Assembly: GCA_930987725.1 (NCBI GenBank)
Contig: CAKNKY010000002.1
Coordinates: 82,478 to 146,477, forward strand
Length of the DNA: 64,000 nucleotides
Direction of reading: 5' to 3'
From: an uncultured Anaeromassilibacillus sp.
GTDB taxonomy: Bacteria; Bacillota; Clostridia; Oscillospirales; Acutalibacteraceae
Position 1 is the stretch's first letter; each line of letters begins with the position of its first letter. Of this stretch, positions 1 to 7,997 are shown piece by piece. A model generated the notes under the pieces. The model was given only the letters and a program-made list of their open reading frames with translations, ran no database searches and was not told the DNA's origin. A program made the position numbers and the translations under genes.

Positions 1-1011
1 GGATTCGAGCATCGCCGGGTCCGGCGTGGTCACGGTGAGGTTGATCTCGCGCGGGTAGCGGCCGCGCAGGGAATCCTCCGCCCCGATGTACAGGCAAAGC
101 GTGGAGGACATCATGACGAGCACCATCGTGCACAGGATGCAGATGGACGCCAGGCCCGCGCCGTTCCGCTTCATGCGGTAGGCCATGGAGGAGACGGACA
201 CGAAATGCTTCGCCGTGTAGTAAAACCGCTTGTGCTTCTGCAGCAGGCGGCACAGCGCCACGGAGCCGGAGATCAGCAGCAGATAGGTGCCTACGATCAC
301 CATCACGACGGCCACGAAGAACCAGATCAGCGTGGAAACCGGGTCCGCGATGGTCACGGCAAGGTAATAGGCGCCGCCCAGAAGCAAAAGCCCGAGCACC
401 GCGCCCAGCCAGTTGGCCTTCGGTGGCTTTTCGCCTGTGTTCTCGCTGCGCAGCAGGTCGATCGGGTTCGCGAGCTGGATCTGCCGCAGGGCGTTGAGGT
501 AGAGCAGCGCGAAGATCGCCGCGAAGAGCGCAAGCGTGCGCAGGATGGAACCGACGTCCACACTCAGCGGCAGCACGGCGGGGCTTTCGAGCATTTTCAG
601 GATGATAAGCTCCGCCAGCTTGGAGAGAAGGATGCCGCCCGCCATGCCGCCCGCAAAGGCGATGAACACCGTGAACAGCGTTTCCCACAGCAGCACCACG
701 GCCAGGTGGCGCTTGCCCAGGCCGAGGATGTTGTAAAGCCCGAATTCGCGCTTGCGCCGCCGGATGAGGAAGGAGTTCGTGTAGAAGAGGAAGATGACGG
801 AAAACACGCTCAGCACGCCGAAGCCGAGGCTCAGGATGCCCTGCATGTCCCGCCCGCCGCGCAGCAGCGTGAAGGTGGGGCAGGAGCTGAGGAACGACAC
901 GATGTAGCACATCATCACCATGCCGGCGCAGGTGAGCAGATAGGGCACATACAGCTTCCTGTTTTTCCGGATGCCCGTCCACGCGAGCGTGCGGTAGAGC
1001 CCCTTTTTCAT
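1..1011 (-). CDS. BceB-type FtsX-like ABC transporter permease (3' end cut by window edge)
   Basis: Membrane half of an antimicrobial-peptide sensing/detoxification ABC transporter. The ATG at 1009-1011 overlaps the TGA of the upstream ATPase gene (ATGA), so the two are translationally coupled. The 337 visible residues start MKKGLYRTLAWTGIRKNRK, then show a hydrophobic segment at about 25-45, a second after the polar stretch ending GGRDMQ, and the arginine/lysine-rich RRRKREFGLYNILGLGK motif typical of FtsX/MacB-family permeases. Further hydrophobic helices follow near residues 100-125, 160-185, 205-260 and 290-315. BceB family members are about 650 residues with a large extracellular domain before the last helices, so roughly half is missing to the left. 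The neighbouring ATPase, short sensor kinase and OmpR-type regulator support a Bce module. The peptide recognised cannot be told from sequence. Confidence 0.85.
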   Translation of the reverse strand, partial: MKKGLYRTLAWTGIRKNRKLYVPYLLTCAGMVMMCYIVSFLSSCPTFTLLRGGRDMQGILSLGFGVLSVFSVIFLFYTNSFLIRRRKREFGLYNILGLGKRHLAVVLLWETLFTVFIAFAGGMAGGILLSKLAELIILKMLESPAVLPLSVDVGSILRTLALFAAIFALLYLNALRQIQLANPIDLLRSENTGEKPPKANWLGAVLGLLLLGGAYYLAVTIADPVSTLIWFFVAVVMVIVGTYLLLISGSVALCRLLQKHKRFYYTAKHFVSVSSMAYRMKRNGAGLASICILCTMVLVMMSSTLCLYIGAEDSLRGRYPREINLTVTTPDPAMLES

Positions 1012-1772
1012 GCGCGATCACCGCCTGTCGCGAGCATGGTGAGCGTTTCCGAGATCTTCTGATACAATTCCGCGTCGGTCGAGCGGCCGCGGTAGATCTG
1101 GTGGAACACCTCGCCGTCCTTGATGAAGAGCACGCGCCCGGCATGGCTGGCCGCCTTCACCGAGTGCGTCACCATCAGGATGGTCTGGCCCATGCGGTTC
1201 ACGGCGCCGAAGAGCCGCAGCAGCTCGTCTGTGGCGCGGGAATCGAGCGCGCCCGTCGGCTCGTCCGCCAGCAGGATGCGCGGGTTTGTGATGAGGGCGC
1301 GCGCCACGGCGGCGCGCTGTTTCTGCCCGCCCGAAACCTCATACGGGTATTTTTTCAGCAGCTTCGTGATGCCCAGCTCCTCCGCGATGGGCCCCAGGCG
1401 GGCCGCCATCTCCGAAGGGCTCTTGCCGGCCAGCACGAGGGGGAGATAGATGTTGTCCTCCAGCGTGAAGGTGTCGAGCAGGTTGAAGTCCTGGAACACA
1501 AAACCCAGGTTGTCGCGGCGGAAGGCGGCCATGGCCGATTCCTTCACCTTGGAAAGATCCTTGCCGTCGAGCCGCACGGTGCCGGAGGTGGGCCGGTCCA
1601 GCGCGGCGAGAATGTTGAGGAGCGTCGTCTTGCCGGAGCCGGATTCGCCCATGATAGCCACATATTCGCCTTCCTCCACCGAAAACGTCACGTGGGAAAG
1701 GGCCTGCACCTGCGCGCCGCCGAAACGGGTGGTGTAAATTTTCTGCACGCCGTCTACTTCCAGTAAACTCAT
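1008..1772 (-). CDS. BceA-type ABC transporter ATP-binding protein
   Basis: ATPase subunit of the Bce-type peptide-resistance transporter. The protein has 254 residues. Walker A is GESGSGKTT (about 42-50), the Q-loop lies in VFQDFNLL, the signature is VSGGQKQR and Walker B is ILLADEPTGALD, followed by the H-loop VTHSVKAA. The order and wording match the MacB/LolD/BceA branch. The open frame extends upstream to 1832, but ATG 1772 is chosen because AGGAGG lies about 8 bases before it and family members begin with MSLLEV-like sequence. It is preceded by a BceR-type operator (1862-1877) and followed by the overlapping permease, so it is probably induced by the kinase/regulator pair encoded just upstream. 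Confidence 0.9.
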   Translation of the reverse strand: MSLLEVDGVQKIYTTRFGGAQVQALSHVTFSVEEGEYVAIMGESGSGKTTLLNILAALDRPTSGTVRLDGKDLSKVKESAMAAFRRDNLGFVFQDFNLLDTFTLEDNIYLPLVLAGKSPSEMAARLGPIAEELGITKLLKKYPYEVSGGQKQRAAVARALITNPRILLADEPTGALDSRATDELLRLFGAVNRMGQTILMVTHSVKAASHAGRVLFIKDGEVFHQIYRGRSTDAELYQKISETLTMLATGGDRA

Positions 1773-1840
1773 AGGGGATGCCTCCTTTTCTTTGCTGTCC
1801 CTATGATACCCGAAACGGGGAAGCGCCTCCATCGATCCGC

Positions 1841-1877
1841 CTTACAATCCGGGGCGCAGTCCTTACACTTTTGTAAG
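1841..1877 (-). promoter_or_regulatory. BceR-type operator upstream of the transporter genes
   Basis: CTTACA-CTTT-TGTAAG at 1862-1877 is a perfect 6-base inverted repeat with a 4-base spacer. It fits the TNACA-N4-TGTAA pattern reported for BceR-like regulators. A third half site, CTTACA at 1841-1846, lies exactly 21 bases (two helical turns) away in direct orientation. On the minus strand a TATCAT -10-like box follows at 1808-1803 with no good -35 box, as expected for an activator-dependent promoter. The site sits between the kinase stop (1882) and the ATPase start (1772). Confidence 0.75.
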
Positions 1878-1881
1878 AAGT

Positions 1882-2868
1882 TCATTCCGGGTGCAGCTCC
1901 TCGTGTGAAAGGGAGATCCACACCGCCGTGCCGCGGCCCGGCTCCGAGCTCACGCCGATGCGGTGCCCCAGCCGGGTGCAGATGCGGCGGCACAGATACA
2001 GGCCGATGCCGCTCGATTTCTTGTCGCTGCGGCCGTTGTATCCGGTGTAGCTCTTTTCGAACACGCGGGGCAGATCCTCCGGCGCGATGCCGATGCCCGT
2101 GTCGCGGATGACGAGCGTGTCCGGCTCCTGCCACGTGATGGCGACGCCGCCCTCGTTCGTGTATTTCACGGCGTTCGAGAGGATCTGCTCGATGACGAAG
2201 CACAGCCATTTTTCGTCGGTGAGCACGCGGGCGCGGATCGGCTCATAGGTGAGCCGCAGCTTCTTGCGGATGAACTGGCCCGCGAATTTCTTCACCGCCT
2301 CGCGCACAATCGGGTCGAGCGCCTGTTCGCGGAAGACGTAGTCCGTCGTGTCGGAGTCGAGCCGCACGAAGGCCAGCACCATGGAGGCGTACTGCTCCAC
2401 GCTGCGCACCTCCTCCGAGAGCTGGCGCGCCAGCGGGGAATCCTCGCCCTGCAGCATGAGGCGCATGGCGGCGATGGGCGTCTTGATCTGGTGCGCCCAC
2501 GTGGTGTAATAGTCCGTCATGTCCTGATAGCGGCGGGCGCTCTCGCTGCGCAGCTCCGCCTGCTCCCGCCGCAGCGCTTCGATAACGGCCTGGTAGTCCT
2601 CGTCGTCTGCGCCCGCGGGAGGAGGGAAGCGATCCATCAGGGCGGCGGGCAGGCGGCTCAATTCCCGCAGCCGTTCGTGCTTCTGCTTTGCCCTGCGCCA
2701 GCTCGCCAGCGCGAAGGCGGCCCCCGCCAGCACGCACAGCACCGTGGGATAGAGCACGGCGCCCAGCGGCAGATTGTAGAGGAAGAAGGTGACGAAGAAG
2801 AGGACGGCGCACAGCGCCAGCAGCAGCTCCCGCCGCCGCTGGAGCAGGTAAGCGCGGAAAAAAGACAC
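1882..2868 (-). CDS. Intramembrane-sensing histidine kinase (BceS type)
   Basis: Short sensor kinase of 328 residues. Two hydrophobic helices at about 15-32 and 36-56 are separated by only a few residues (YNLPLGAV), so there is essentially no extracellular sensor domain. This is the hallmark of Bce-type kinases, which read flux through their partner transporter. The phosphoacceptor is H126 in WAHQIKTP. The catalytic domain shows the N box (EQILSNAVKYT), G1 (IRDTGIGIAPEDL), the F box region (RVFEKSYTGYNG) and G2 (SSGIGLYLCRR). It starts 12 bases after the regulator's stop codon, so the two are one operon. All residues needed for autophosphorylation are visible. Confidence 0.9.
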   Translation of the reverse strand: MSFFRAYLLQRRRELLLALCAVLFFVTFFLYNLPLGAVLYPTVLCVLAGAAFALASWRRAKQKHERLRELSRLPAALMDRFPPPAGADDEDYQAVIEALRREQAELRSESARRYQDMTDYYTTWAHQIKTPIAAMRLMLQGEDSPLARQLSEEVRSVEQYASMVLAFVRLDSDTTDYVFREQALDPIVREAVKKFAGQFIRKKLRLTYEPIRARVLTDEKWLCFVIEQILSNAVKYTNEGGVAITWQEPDTLVIRDTGIGIAPEDLPRVFEKSYTGYNGRSDKKSSGIGLYLCRRICTRLGHRIGVSSEPGRGTAVWISLSHEELHPE

Positions 2869-2880
2869 ACAAAGCCCTCC

Positions 2881-3576
2881 TTACGGGATGAGGTAGCCCA
2901 CGCCGAAGCGCGTGGCGATGAAATCGGGCAAGCCGGCGGCGTCCAGTTTTTTGCGCAGCCGGTTCACGTTCACGGTGAGCGTGTTGTCGTCGATGAAGCT
3001 GTCCGTCTCCCACAGCCGTTCCATGAGCTTTTCGCGGCTCACCACCTTGCCTTTGGCCTCCATGAGGGCCAGCAGGATGCGGTATTCGTTCTTGGAAAGC
3101 TCCACCCGGCTGCCGTTGCAGGAGAGGGAGTTGTCCGCCGTGTCGAGGATCGCGCCGCGGTGCTCCAGCACCGGCATGGCCGCGCCGAAGTCGTAGGCCC
3201 GGCGCAGCAGCGCCTGCAGTTTGGCCATGAGCACGTTCCTGTCGAACGGCTTGGCGATGAAATCGTCGCCGCCCATGTTCATGGCCATCACGATGTTCAT
3301 GTTGTCCGACGCGGAGGAGAGGAAGAGGATCGGCGCGCGGGAGACGCGGCGGATCTCCGTGCACCAGTGGTAGCCGTTGAAGAACGGCAGCGAAATGTCG
3401 AGCACGACAAGGTGCGGGCTGAAGGCGGCGAACTCCGCCATCACGTTGCGGAAATCCTTCGCGCAGCGGGCGTCCATCGCCCACAGGCGCGCCTGCTCCG
3501 CCACCGATTCCGCGATGGTGGGGTCGTCCTCCACAATGAAAATCCGGTACGCAGCCGGGACGGGCTCCTGCGGCAT
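2881..3576 (-). CDS. OmpR-family response regulator (BceR type)
   Basis: Regulator of 231 residues. The receiver domain (about 10-125) has the acidic pair in VEDDPT, the phosphoacceptor D60 in VVLDISLP, the conserved Thr/Ser region FLSSASD and the lysine in IAKPFDRN. The C-terminal winged helix (about 135-230) contains the recognition segment DDNTLTVNVNRLRKKL, characteristic of OmpR/PhoB proteins. An AGGAGGG site precedes the start. It is the first gene of the regulator-kinase pair, and its likely target is the TTACA-N4-TGTAA site in front of the transporter genes. The 242 bases upstream (3577-3818) separate it from a divergent gene and hold only weak promoter-like sequences. Confidence 0.9.
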   Translation of the reverse strand: MPQEPVPAAYRIFIVEDDPTIAESVAEQARLWAMDARCAKDFRNVMAEFAAFSPHLVVLDISLPFFNGYHWCTEIRRVSRAPILFLSSASDNMNIVMAMNMGGDDFIAKPFDRNVLMAKLQALLRRAYDFGAAMPVLEHRGAILDTADNSLSCNGSRVELSKNEYRILLALMEAKGKVVSREKLMERLWETDSFIDDNTLTVNVNRLRKKLDAAGLPDFIATRFGVGYLIP

Positions 3577-3818
3577 GGAAAATCCCTCCTGAAATCAACT
3601 TTTCCTTATCATAGCACAGCGCGGGGGAGGAAAAAGGGAAAACGAAAGATTTTTGGCATATAGAATAAAAATGAGGCTTATAATATTTACTTTTCATGCA
3701 AATTTAGGTAAAATGAAAGAACAGAAAGGCGTTCAAAGGCCTTTCTGATGGGACAGGCGGATACTAGAGCAGAAAACCGGCCCTTTGGTTTCAGAATGAA
3801 GAACGGAGGGAAACAGAG

Positions 3819-5309
3819 ATGAAAAAACCGCTCTCGTGCGCATCGAGGCTGCTTTGGCTGCTGCCGCTGCTCGCGCTCATAGGGCTGCTGGCCTTCCGCG
3901 CGGCGGACCGGCAGCGGAAGGAGGCCGCGTTCTTCCCGGTGGAGGAAGGGCGGCAGTACGCCGCGCGCGTGCCCATGGAGGAGATGGATCTCAACGTTTT
4001 CCATAACCTGTATGGGTACACGTTCCTGTTCCCGCAGTCCGGTTCGGTGCTCCGCTTTGCCACGGAGTCCCCCATCACCTATTACCGGCAGGAAAACGGC
4101 GGGAAAGTCCCGGCCATCACCATTCCGGCCGGGACGGAGGTGGAAGTTGGCTCCGGGATGCTGCCCTTTTTCTTTTCTTACCCCACGTACGAGAAGGGCT
4201 GGCGCTGGGCCCAGCCGGTGGTCGTCCCGGATGCGGAATGGAACGAGGTGCGGGGCGAGTATTTTTATGTGAAAACGGAAGAACTGCAGGCGCTGGCCGT
4301 TCAGTGGAAGTGCGAGTGGGAGAAAGCCAATGCGGGGCGGCCGTTTACCACCAGCCTGTGCGGCATCCGCTGGCCGCTCGACTATGACGCGGGGGAGATC
4401 CTGTTTGAGCTGGACGTGGCGCTCTACGTCAACCGCATCTTCCTCTCGCCGGACCTGCCGTGGCCGTTCTGGGAAACGGACTGCACCCTGCTGCTGTGCG
4501 CCGCCATCCTGCTGGCCCTGCTGCCGCTGGGGCAGCGGGCGCTGCGGCGGCTGCGGCCGGATTGGGCGCCGGTGTGCCGCCGCGCGGCCGCCTGGGCGCT
4601 CTGCCTGCTCTGGCTGCTGCCGTGCCTGGGGCTGGCTGGGCTGCTGGGTTCCCGCGCGGCGGAGCGGCAGCGCCTGCGGGACGCGTTTTCCCCCCTTTCC
4701 GATGAATCCTCGTACCGCGGTTACCTGGACGGCGTACCCATGGAGGAGCTGGACGCGGACGCCTACCGGATTTTCCTCAACTGGTCCGCCCCGGCAGTCT
4801 TTTGGGATACCGCCGCCATCGCCGGCAGTTCGCTCACGTATTACGAAAAGGAGGGCGGGCGGCTGATCCCCGTCCTGACGATCCGGCCGGGGGAATGGCT
4901 GGCAGCCCTGTCCCCCGGCGAGTTCGGGTACGGCTTTCAAAGCCTGCCGACGCAGGAGCGCGGCTGGCGGTACGCAAAGCCCTTCGTTCCCCGGGAGGAG
5001 GGGGATTCCGGCGAGCCGGAAGCGCTGCCGGACAATCTGCCGTGGTACTATGTCCGGCTCGAGGAGCTCACGGAATTCCGCCGCCGGCTGCTCAGCCGGG
5101 ACGGCCGCCCTTCCTGCTTTGAGGAGGAAAGCCTGCTCTCCGTGGACGACGCCTTTTTCCAAAAGGGCGTCGCCCTCTCCCCGGATCTGCTGCCGCCGCT
5201 GTGGCAGGCGGACTGCACGCTGCTTGCATGCGTCGCCGGCGCGCTGGCGCTGATCCCGCTGGGGCGGGGGGCCGTTTTCCTGGCCCGGCGGCGAGGAAAG
5301 CAGCCGTAG
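3819..5309 (+). CDS. Membrane-anchored protein of two tandem homologous domains, function unknown
   Basis: Not recognised as a known family. The 496-residue protein is an internal duplication. Residues about 1-243 and 244-496 each begin with a hydrophobic helix rich in LLPLLALIGLL, followed by RAA-D/E-RQR and a V-P-M-E-E-(M/L)-D motif. Each half ends with L-S-P-D-L, then W-x-x-D-C-T-L-L, a second hydrophobic helix and L-G-x-x-A. Predicted topology is therefore four membrane helices (about 9-27, 212-234, 250-270 and 468-490) enclosing two extracellular globular parts. Other shared pieces are S-x-(I/L)-T-Y-Y and G-W-R-(W/Y)-A-(Q/K)-P. ATG 3819 follows a GGAGGG site by about ten bases. The next gene starts 193 bases later from its own candidate promoter. 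Confidence 0.7.
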   Translation: MKKPLSCASRLLWLLPLLALIGLLAFRAADRQRKEAAFFPVEEGRQYAARVPMEEMDLNVFHNLYGYTFLFPQSGSVLRFATESPITYYRQENGGKVPAITIPAGTEVEVGSGMLPFFFSYPTYEKGWRWAQPVVVPDAEWNEVRGEYFYVKTEELQALAVQWKCEWEKANAGRPFTTSLCGIRWPLDYDAGEILFELDVALYVNRIFLSPDLPWPFWETDCTLLLCAAILLALLPLGQRALRRLRPDWAPVCRRAAAWALCLLWLLPCLGLAGLLGSRAAERQRLRDAFSPLSDESSYRGYLDGVPMEELDADAYRIFLNWSAPAVFWDTAAIAGSSLTYYEKEGGRLIPVLTIRPGEWLAALSPGEFGYGFQSLPTQERGWRYAKPFVPREEGDSGEPEALPDNLPWYYVRLEELTEFRRRLLSRDGRPSCFEEESLLSVDDAFFQKGVALSPDLLPPLWQADCTLLACVAGALALIPLGRGAVFLARRRGKQP

Positions 5310-5388
5310 CGGTTCGTTCCCGTTTGCCGGGCGTCTTCCATCTGCTTCGGGACTGGGAAGCGCGTTTTGCCCGCCGCCTGCCTGAAAC

Positions 5389-5416
5389 CTGACATATTTT
5401 TTACACAGCCTATATA
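5389..5416 (+). promoter_or_regulatory. Candidate sigma-A promoter for the VWA/XpaC cluster
   Basis: CTGACA at 5389-5394 and TATATA at 5411-5416 with a 16-base spacer, in an AT-rich pocket of an otherwise GC-rich region. It lies 87 bases before the start of the lipoprotein gene at 5503. Confidence 0.45.
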
Positions 5417-5502
5417 AAAGGACGATAGACAGGGGCGCACATTTTTTTTATCATTAAGCTGGAAAAGGTATCTTCAATACCCCGGAAAGCGAGGAATGCC
5501 GG

Positions 5503-7107
5503 ATGAAAAGATGGAGGCAATGGAAACGATGGCTGGTTTTGCCGGTGTGTATCTGCCTGCTGCTGGCCTGCGCGTCCTGCGGGAAAGAAAGCGGGGAGGC
5601 CGACGCTGTTTTAGGCAGCGGAGGCACGGTGCTCCGCATTGTCTCCGGCTCTGAAAATGCGGAGCTGGAACCGATTTTGGAGGAATTTGCAAACCGGGAG
5701 CATATCCAGCTGGAGATGACGTATCTGGGCTCTCTGGACATCATGAGGTTGCTGGGGGAGGAGGAGATCCCTTATGACGCAGTGTGGCCGGCCAGCAGCC
5801 TGTGGCTTGACGTAGGGGACATAAACCACCGTGTGAAGCAGGCGGAGCCGATTTCCGTGACGCCGGTGGTGTTCGGCATCCGGCAGAGCCTGGCGGAGGA
5901 GCTGGGCTTCGTTGGGCGGGAGGTTTCCGTTTCCGATCTACTCGGCGTCATCCGAAGCGGGAAACTGCGTTTCTGCATGACGAGCGCCACGCAGTCCAAC
6001 TCCGGCGCAAGCGCCTACATTGGTTTCCTGTATGCCCTGCTCGGCGGGCCGGACATGATTACGGAGGAGGATCTGCAGAGCGAAACGCTGCGTGAACAGA
6101 TGCGCAGCCTGCTTTCCGGCGTGGAGAGATCCTCCGGAAGTTCCGAATGGCTCAAGGAAATGTTTTTGCAGGGCGATCATGATGCGATGGTGAACTACGA
6201 GTGCCTGATCCTGGCGGCCAACCGCGAGTTGGAAAACCGCGGGGAGGAAACCCTGTATTGTGTATATCCGTATGACGGGCTTTCCCTGGCCGATTCGCCG
6301 CTCGGCTTTTTGGACAGCGGCAATGACAAAAAAGAGGAGGCATTCCGAAAGCTGCAGGATTACCTGCTTTCGGCGGAAACGCAGGACGCGATCCAACGCA
6401 CAGGGCGGCGATCGCCTTATACGGGCGTTTCCGAAGAAAATCGCGGCGTTTTCCGTGCAGACTGGGGGTTCCAGCCGGATCGCGTTCTGTCCCCGATCCG
6501 GATGCCGGCGGCGGATGTGTTGTTCGACTGCCTGAACCTGTACCAGACGGAGTTTAAAAAGCCGGCAATCAACGTCTATTGCCTCGATTACTCCGGCAGC
6601 ATGTCGGGGAACGGGAACAGACAACTGGTAGATGCCATGGAGCAGGTGCTGATACAGGAAAATGCGGCGCGGAACTTTTTGCAGGCATCAGAGGAAGAGA
6701 TCAACATTCTGATCCCGTTCTCCGATGTAATAATGGGTGTTTACATAGCGCAGGGGAACGGGCAGGATCTGGAGGATCTTTTCCCGCTTGTGCGGGATAC
6801 GGCGGTGGGGGGCGGCACCAATATGTACGCCGCCGCCATGGAAGGCCTACGCCAGCTGGAACGGTATGACCTGCGGGAGTACAGCCCGGCGATTATCCTT
6901 CTGACGGATGGGATGTCCTCCGGGGCGGTGCAGCCGTTTGAGCAGGCATACCGGGAATCTGGGCTCGATGTGCCGGTATTCTCCATTATGTTCGGGGACG
7001 CAGATGCAACGCAGCTCGAGGAATTGGCGCAGCTGACAAATGCCCGCGTGTTTGATGGGCGGGAAAATCTGACGGAGGCCTTCCGTAGCGTCAAGGGGTA
7101 TAACTGA
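5503..7107 (+). CDS. Substrate-binding lipoprotein fused to a von Willebrand factor A domain
   Basis: Probable secreted lipoprotein of 534 residues. The N-terminus is a basic segment and hydrophobic stretch ending LLLACASCGK, so the lipidated cysteine would be C23 or C26. Residues about 40-330 look like a bacterial periplasmic-binding (SBP_bac_11) fold and contain a T-Q-S-N-S-G motif near 165. From about 350 a VWA domain begins. Its metal-ion adhesion site is D362-Y-S364-G-S366, with the later T of GGGTNMYAA and the D of LLTDGMSSG. Its TGA overlaps the ATG of the next gene (TGATG), so it is coupled to the XpaC-like protein. The VWA part should bind a metal-coordinated protein partner. The ligand of the binding domain is unknown. 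Confidence 0.8.
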   Translation: MKRWRQWKRWLVLPVCICLLLACASCGKESGEADAVLGSGGTVLRIVSGSENAELEPILEEFANREHIQLEMTYLGSLDIMRLLGEEEIPYDAVWPASSLWLDVGDINHRVKQAEPISVTPVVFGIRQSLAEELGFVGREVSVSDLLGVIRSGKLRFCMTSATQSNSGASAYIGFLYALLGGPDMITEEDLQSETLREQMRSLLSGVERSSGSSEWLKEMFLQGDHDAMVNYECLILAANRELENRGEETLYCVYPYDGLSLADSPLGFLDSGNDKKEEAFRKLQDYLLSAETQDAIQRTGRRSPYTGVSEENRGVFRADWGFQPDRVLSPIRMPAADVLFDCLNLYQTEFKKPAINVYCLDYSGSMSGNGNRQLVDAMEQVLIQENAARNFLQASEEEINILIPFSDVIMGVYIAQGNGQDLEDLFPLVRDTAVGGGTNMYAAAMEGLRQLERYDLREYSPAIILLTDGMSSGAVQPFEQAYRESGLDVPVFSIMFGDADATQLEELAQLTNARVFDGRENLTEAFRSVKGYN

Positions 7108-7715
7108 TGAAGGAGACAGGAAGGATGCTCTTCTCTGTGGGTGCGGCTGCCGCCGTATTCCTGGCCCTGTTTTTCGGCCTGCAGTGGCACATTGCTCTCT
7201 GTACGGTGCTGGCGGTGGGCGTCTATTTTGGCCTGTTCCTGCTGCTTAAGCCCACGCGGCGGCTGAAATGGTCCGGGACACCTTTCGCCCCGGAGGAAGA
7301 GAAGGTGGAGCAACTGTTTGAGGAAGCGGCGGACGATATGCGGGTGCTGAAGGAGGCTGCGTCCACTGCGAAAAGTCCGGGCATGCGGAAGCAGGCCGGC
7401 ACCCTGTATCAGACAGGTGCGCGCATTCTGCATTATCTCATGGAAAACCCGGAGAAGACCGCTCAGGCACGGCGCTTTTTTACCTATTACCTGGATACGG
7501 CTGCCCGGCTGCTGGCCCGCGCACTGGAATTTGAACGGACGGGCCTGCGATCTAGGGAGGTGACGGATGTGCTGCAAAAGACGGAGGCGGTGCTCCCCGT
7601 GCTGCAGGAAGCCTTTGAGCGGCAGTTTACCAATCTGATGCACGGTGAACTGATGGATGTGGAGGCAGATATCTCCGTGCTGGAAAGCATGATCCACATG
7701 GAGGACAAAGGCTGA
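7107..7715 (+). CDS. xpaC: XpaC-like membrane protein (PF10112 family)
   Basis: Protein of 202 residues. Two hydrophobic helices at about 8-25 and 29-50 are followed by a charged, mostly helical region with QLFEEAADDMRVLKEAA, a glutamate/leucine-rich middle and MDVEADISVLESM at the end. This layout matches the 5-bromo-4-chloroindolyl phosphate hydrolysis family named after Bacillus XpaC. No enzymatic site is visible and the true role of the family is not established. In other Firmicutes XpaC genes often sit beside telA toxic-anion resistance genes. Here no telA is present and the neighbours are two substrate-binding proteins instead. The start overlaps the upstream stop codon. Confidence 0.75.
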   Translation: MKETGRMLFSVGAAAAVFLALFFGLQWHIALCTVLAVGVYFGLFLLLKPTRRLKWSGTPFAPEEEKVEQLFEEAADDMRVLKEAASTAKSPGMRKQAGTLYQTGARILHYLMENPEKTAQARRFFTYYLDTAARLLARALEFERTGLRSREVTDVLQKTEAVLPVLQEAFERQFTNLMHGELMDVEADISVLESMIHMEDKG

Positions 7716-7997
7716 AATATTGCAATTCGGGCGCCGTTCCGAAAACGGATGCATCAAGCTGGGCTTCTGAAGGAGGGAGGAGCTGCGGCTGCGCGCAGCT
7801 ATGAGGTATGGGTGGAGTTCGGGACGGCAGGACCCCGTTTTTCCCGGGCATGCTGCAGCCTCCCGGAGAGAGGGAAAGGGAACGGCTTTTTGTGCCTGTT
7901 TCCCCAAGCATATTCCAAAAATTACGGCTTGCCGCGCGAGAGGCGCCTGCGTTCCCTCTGGTGCCTTGCAGCGCAGCGGAAAGGAATGGCCATACGC

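Noticed and set aside
1963..3663. Open frame of 566 codons on the plus strand
   Set aside because: Antisense to the histidine kinase and response regulator genes; no motif and no ribosome site.
7716..7997. N-terminal extension of the second substrate-binding protein
   Set aside because: The frame is open from 7749, but the residues are irregular and cysteine/arginine-rich, and the signal-like sequence begins at 7998.
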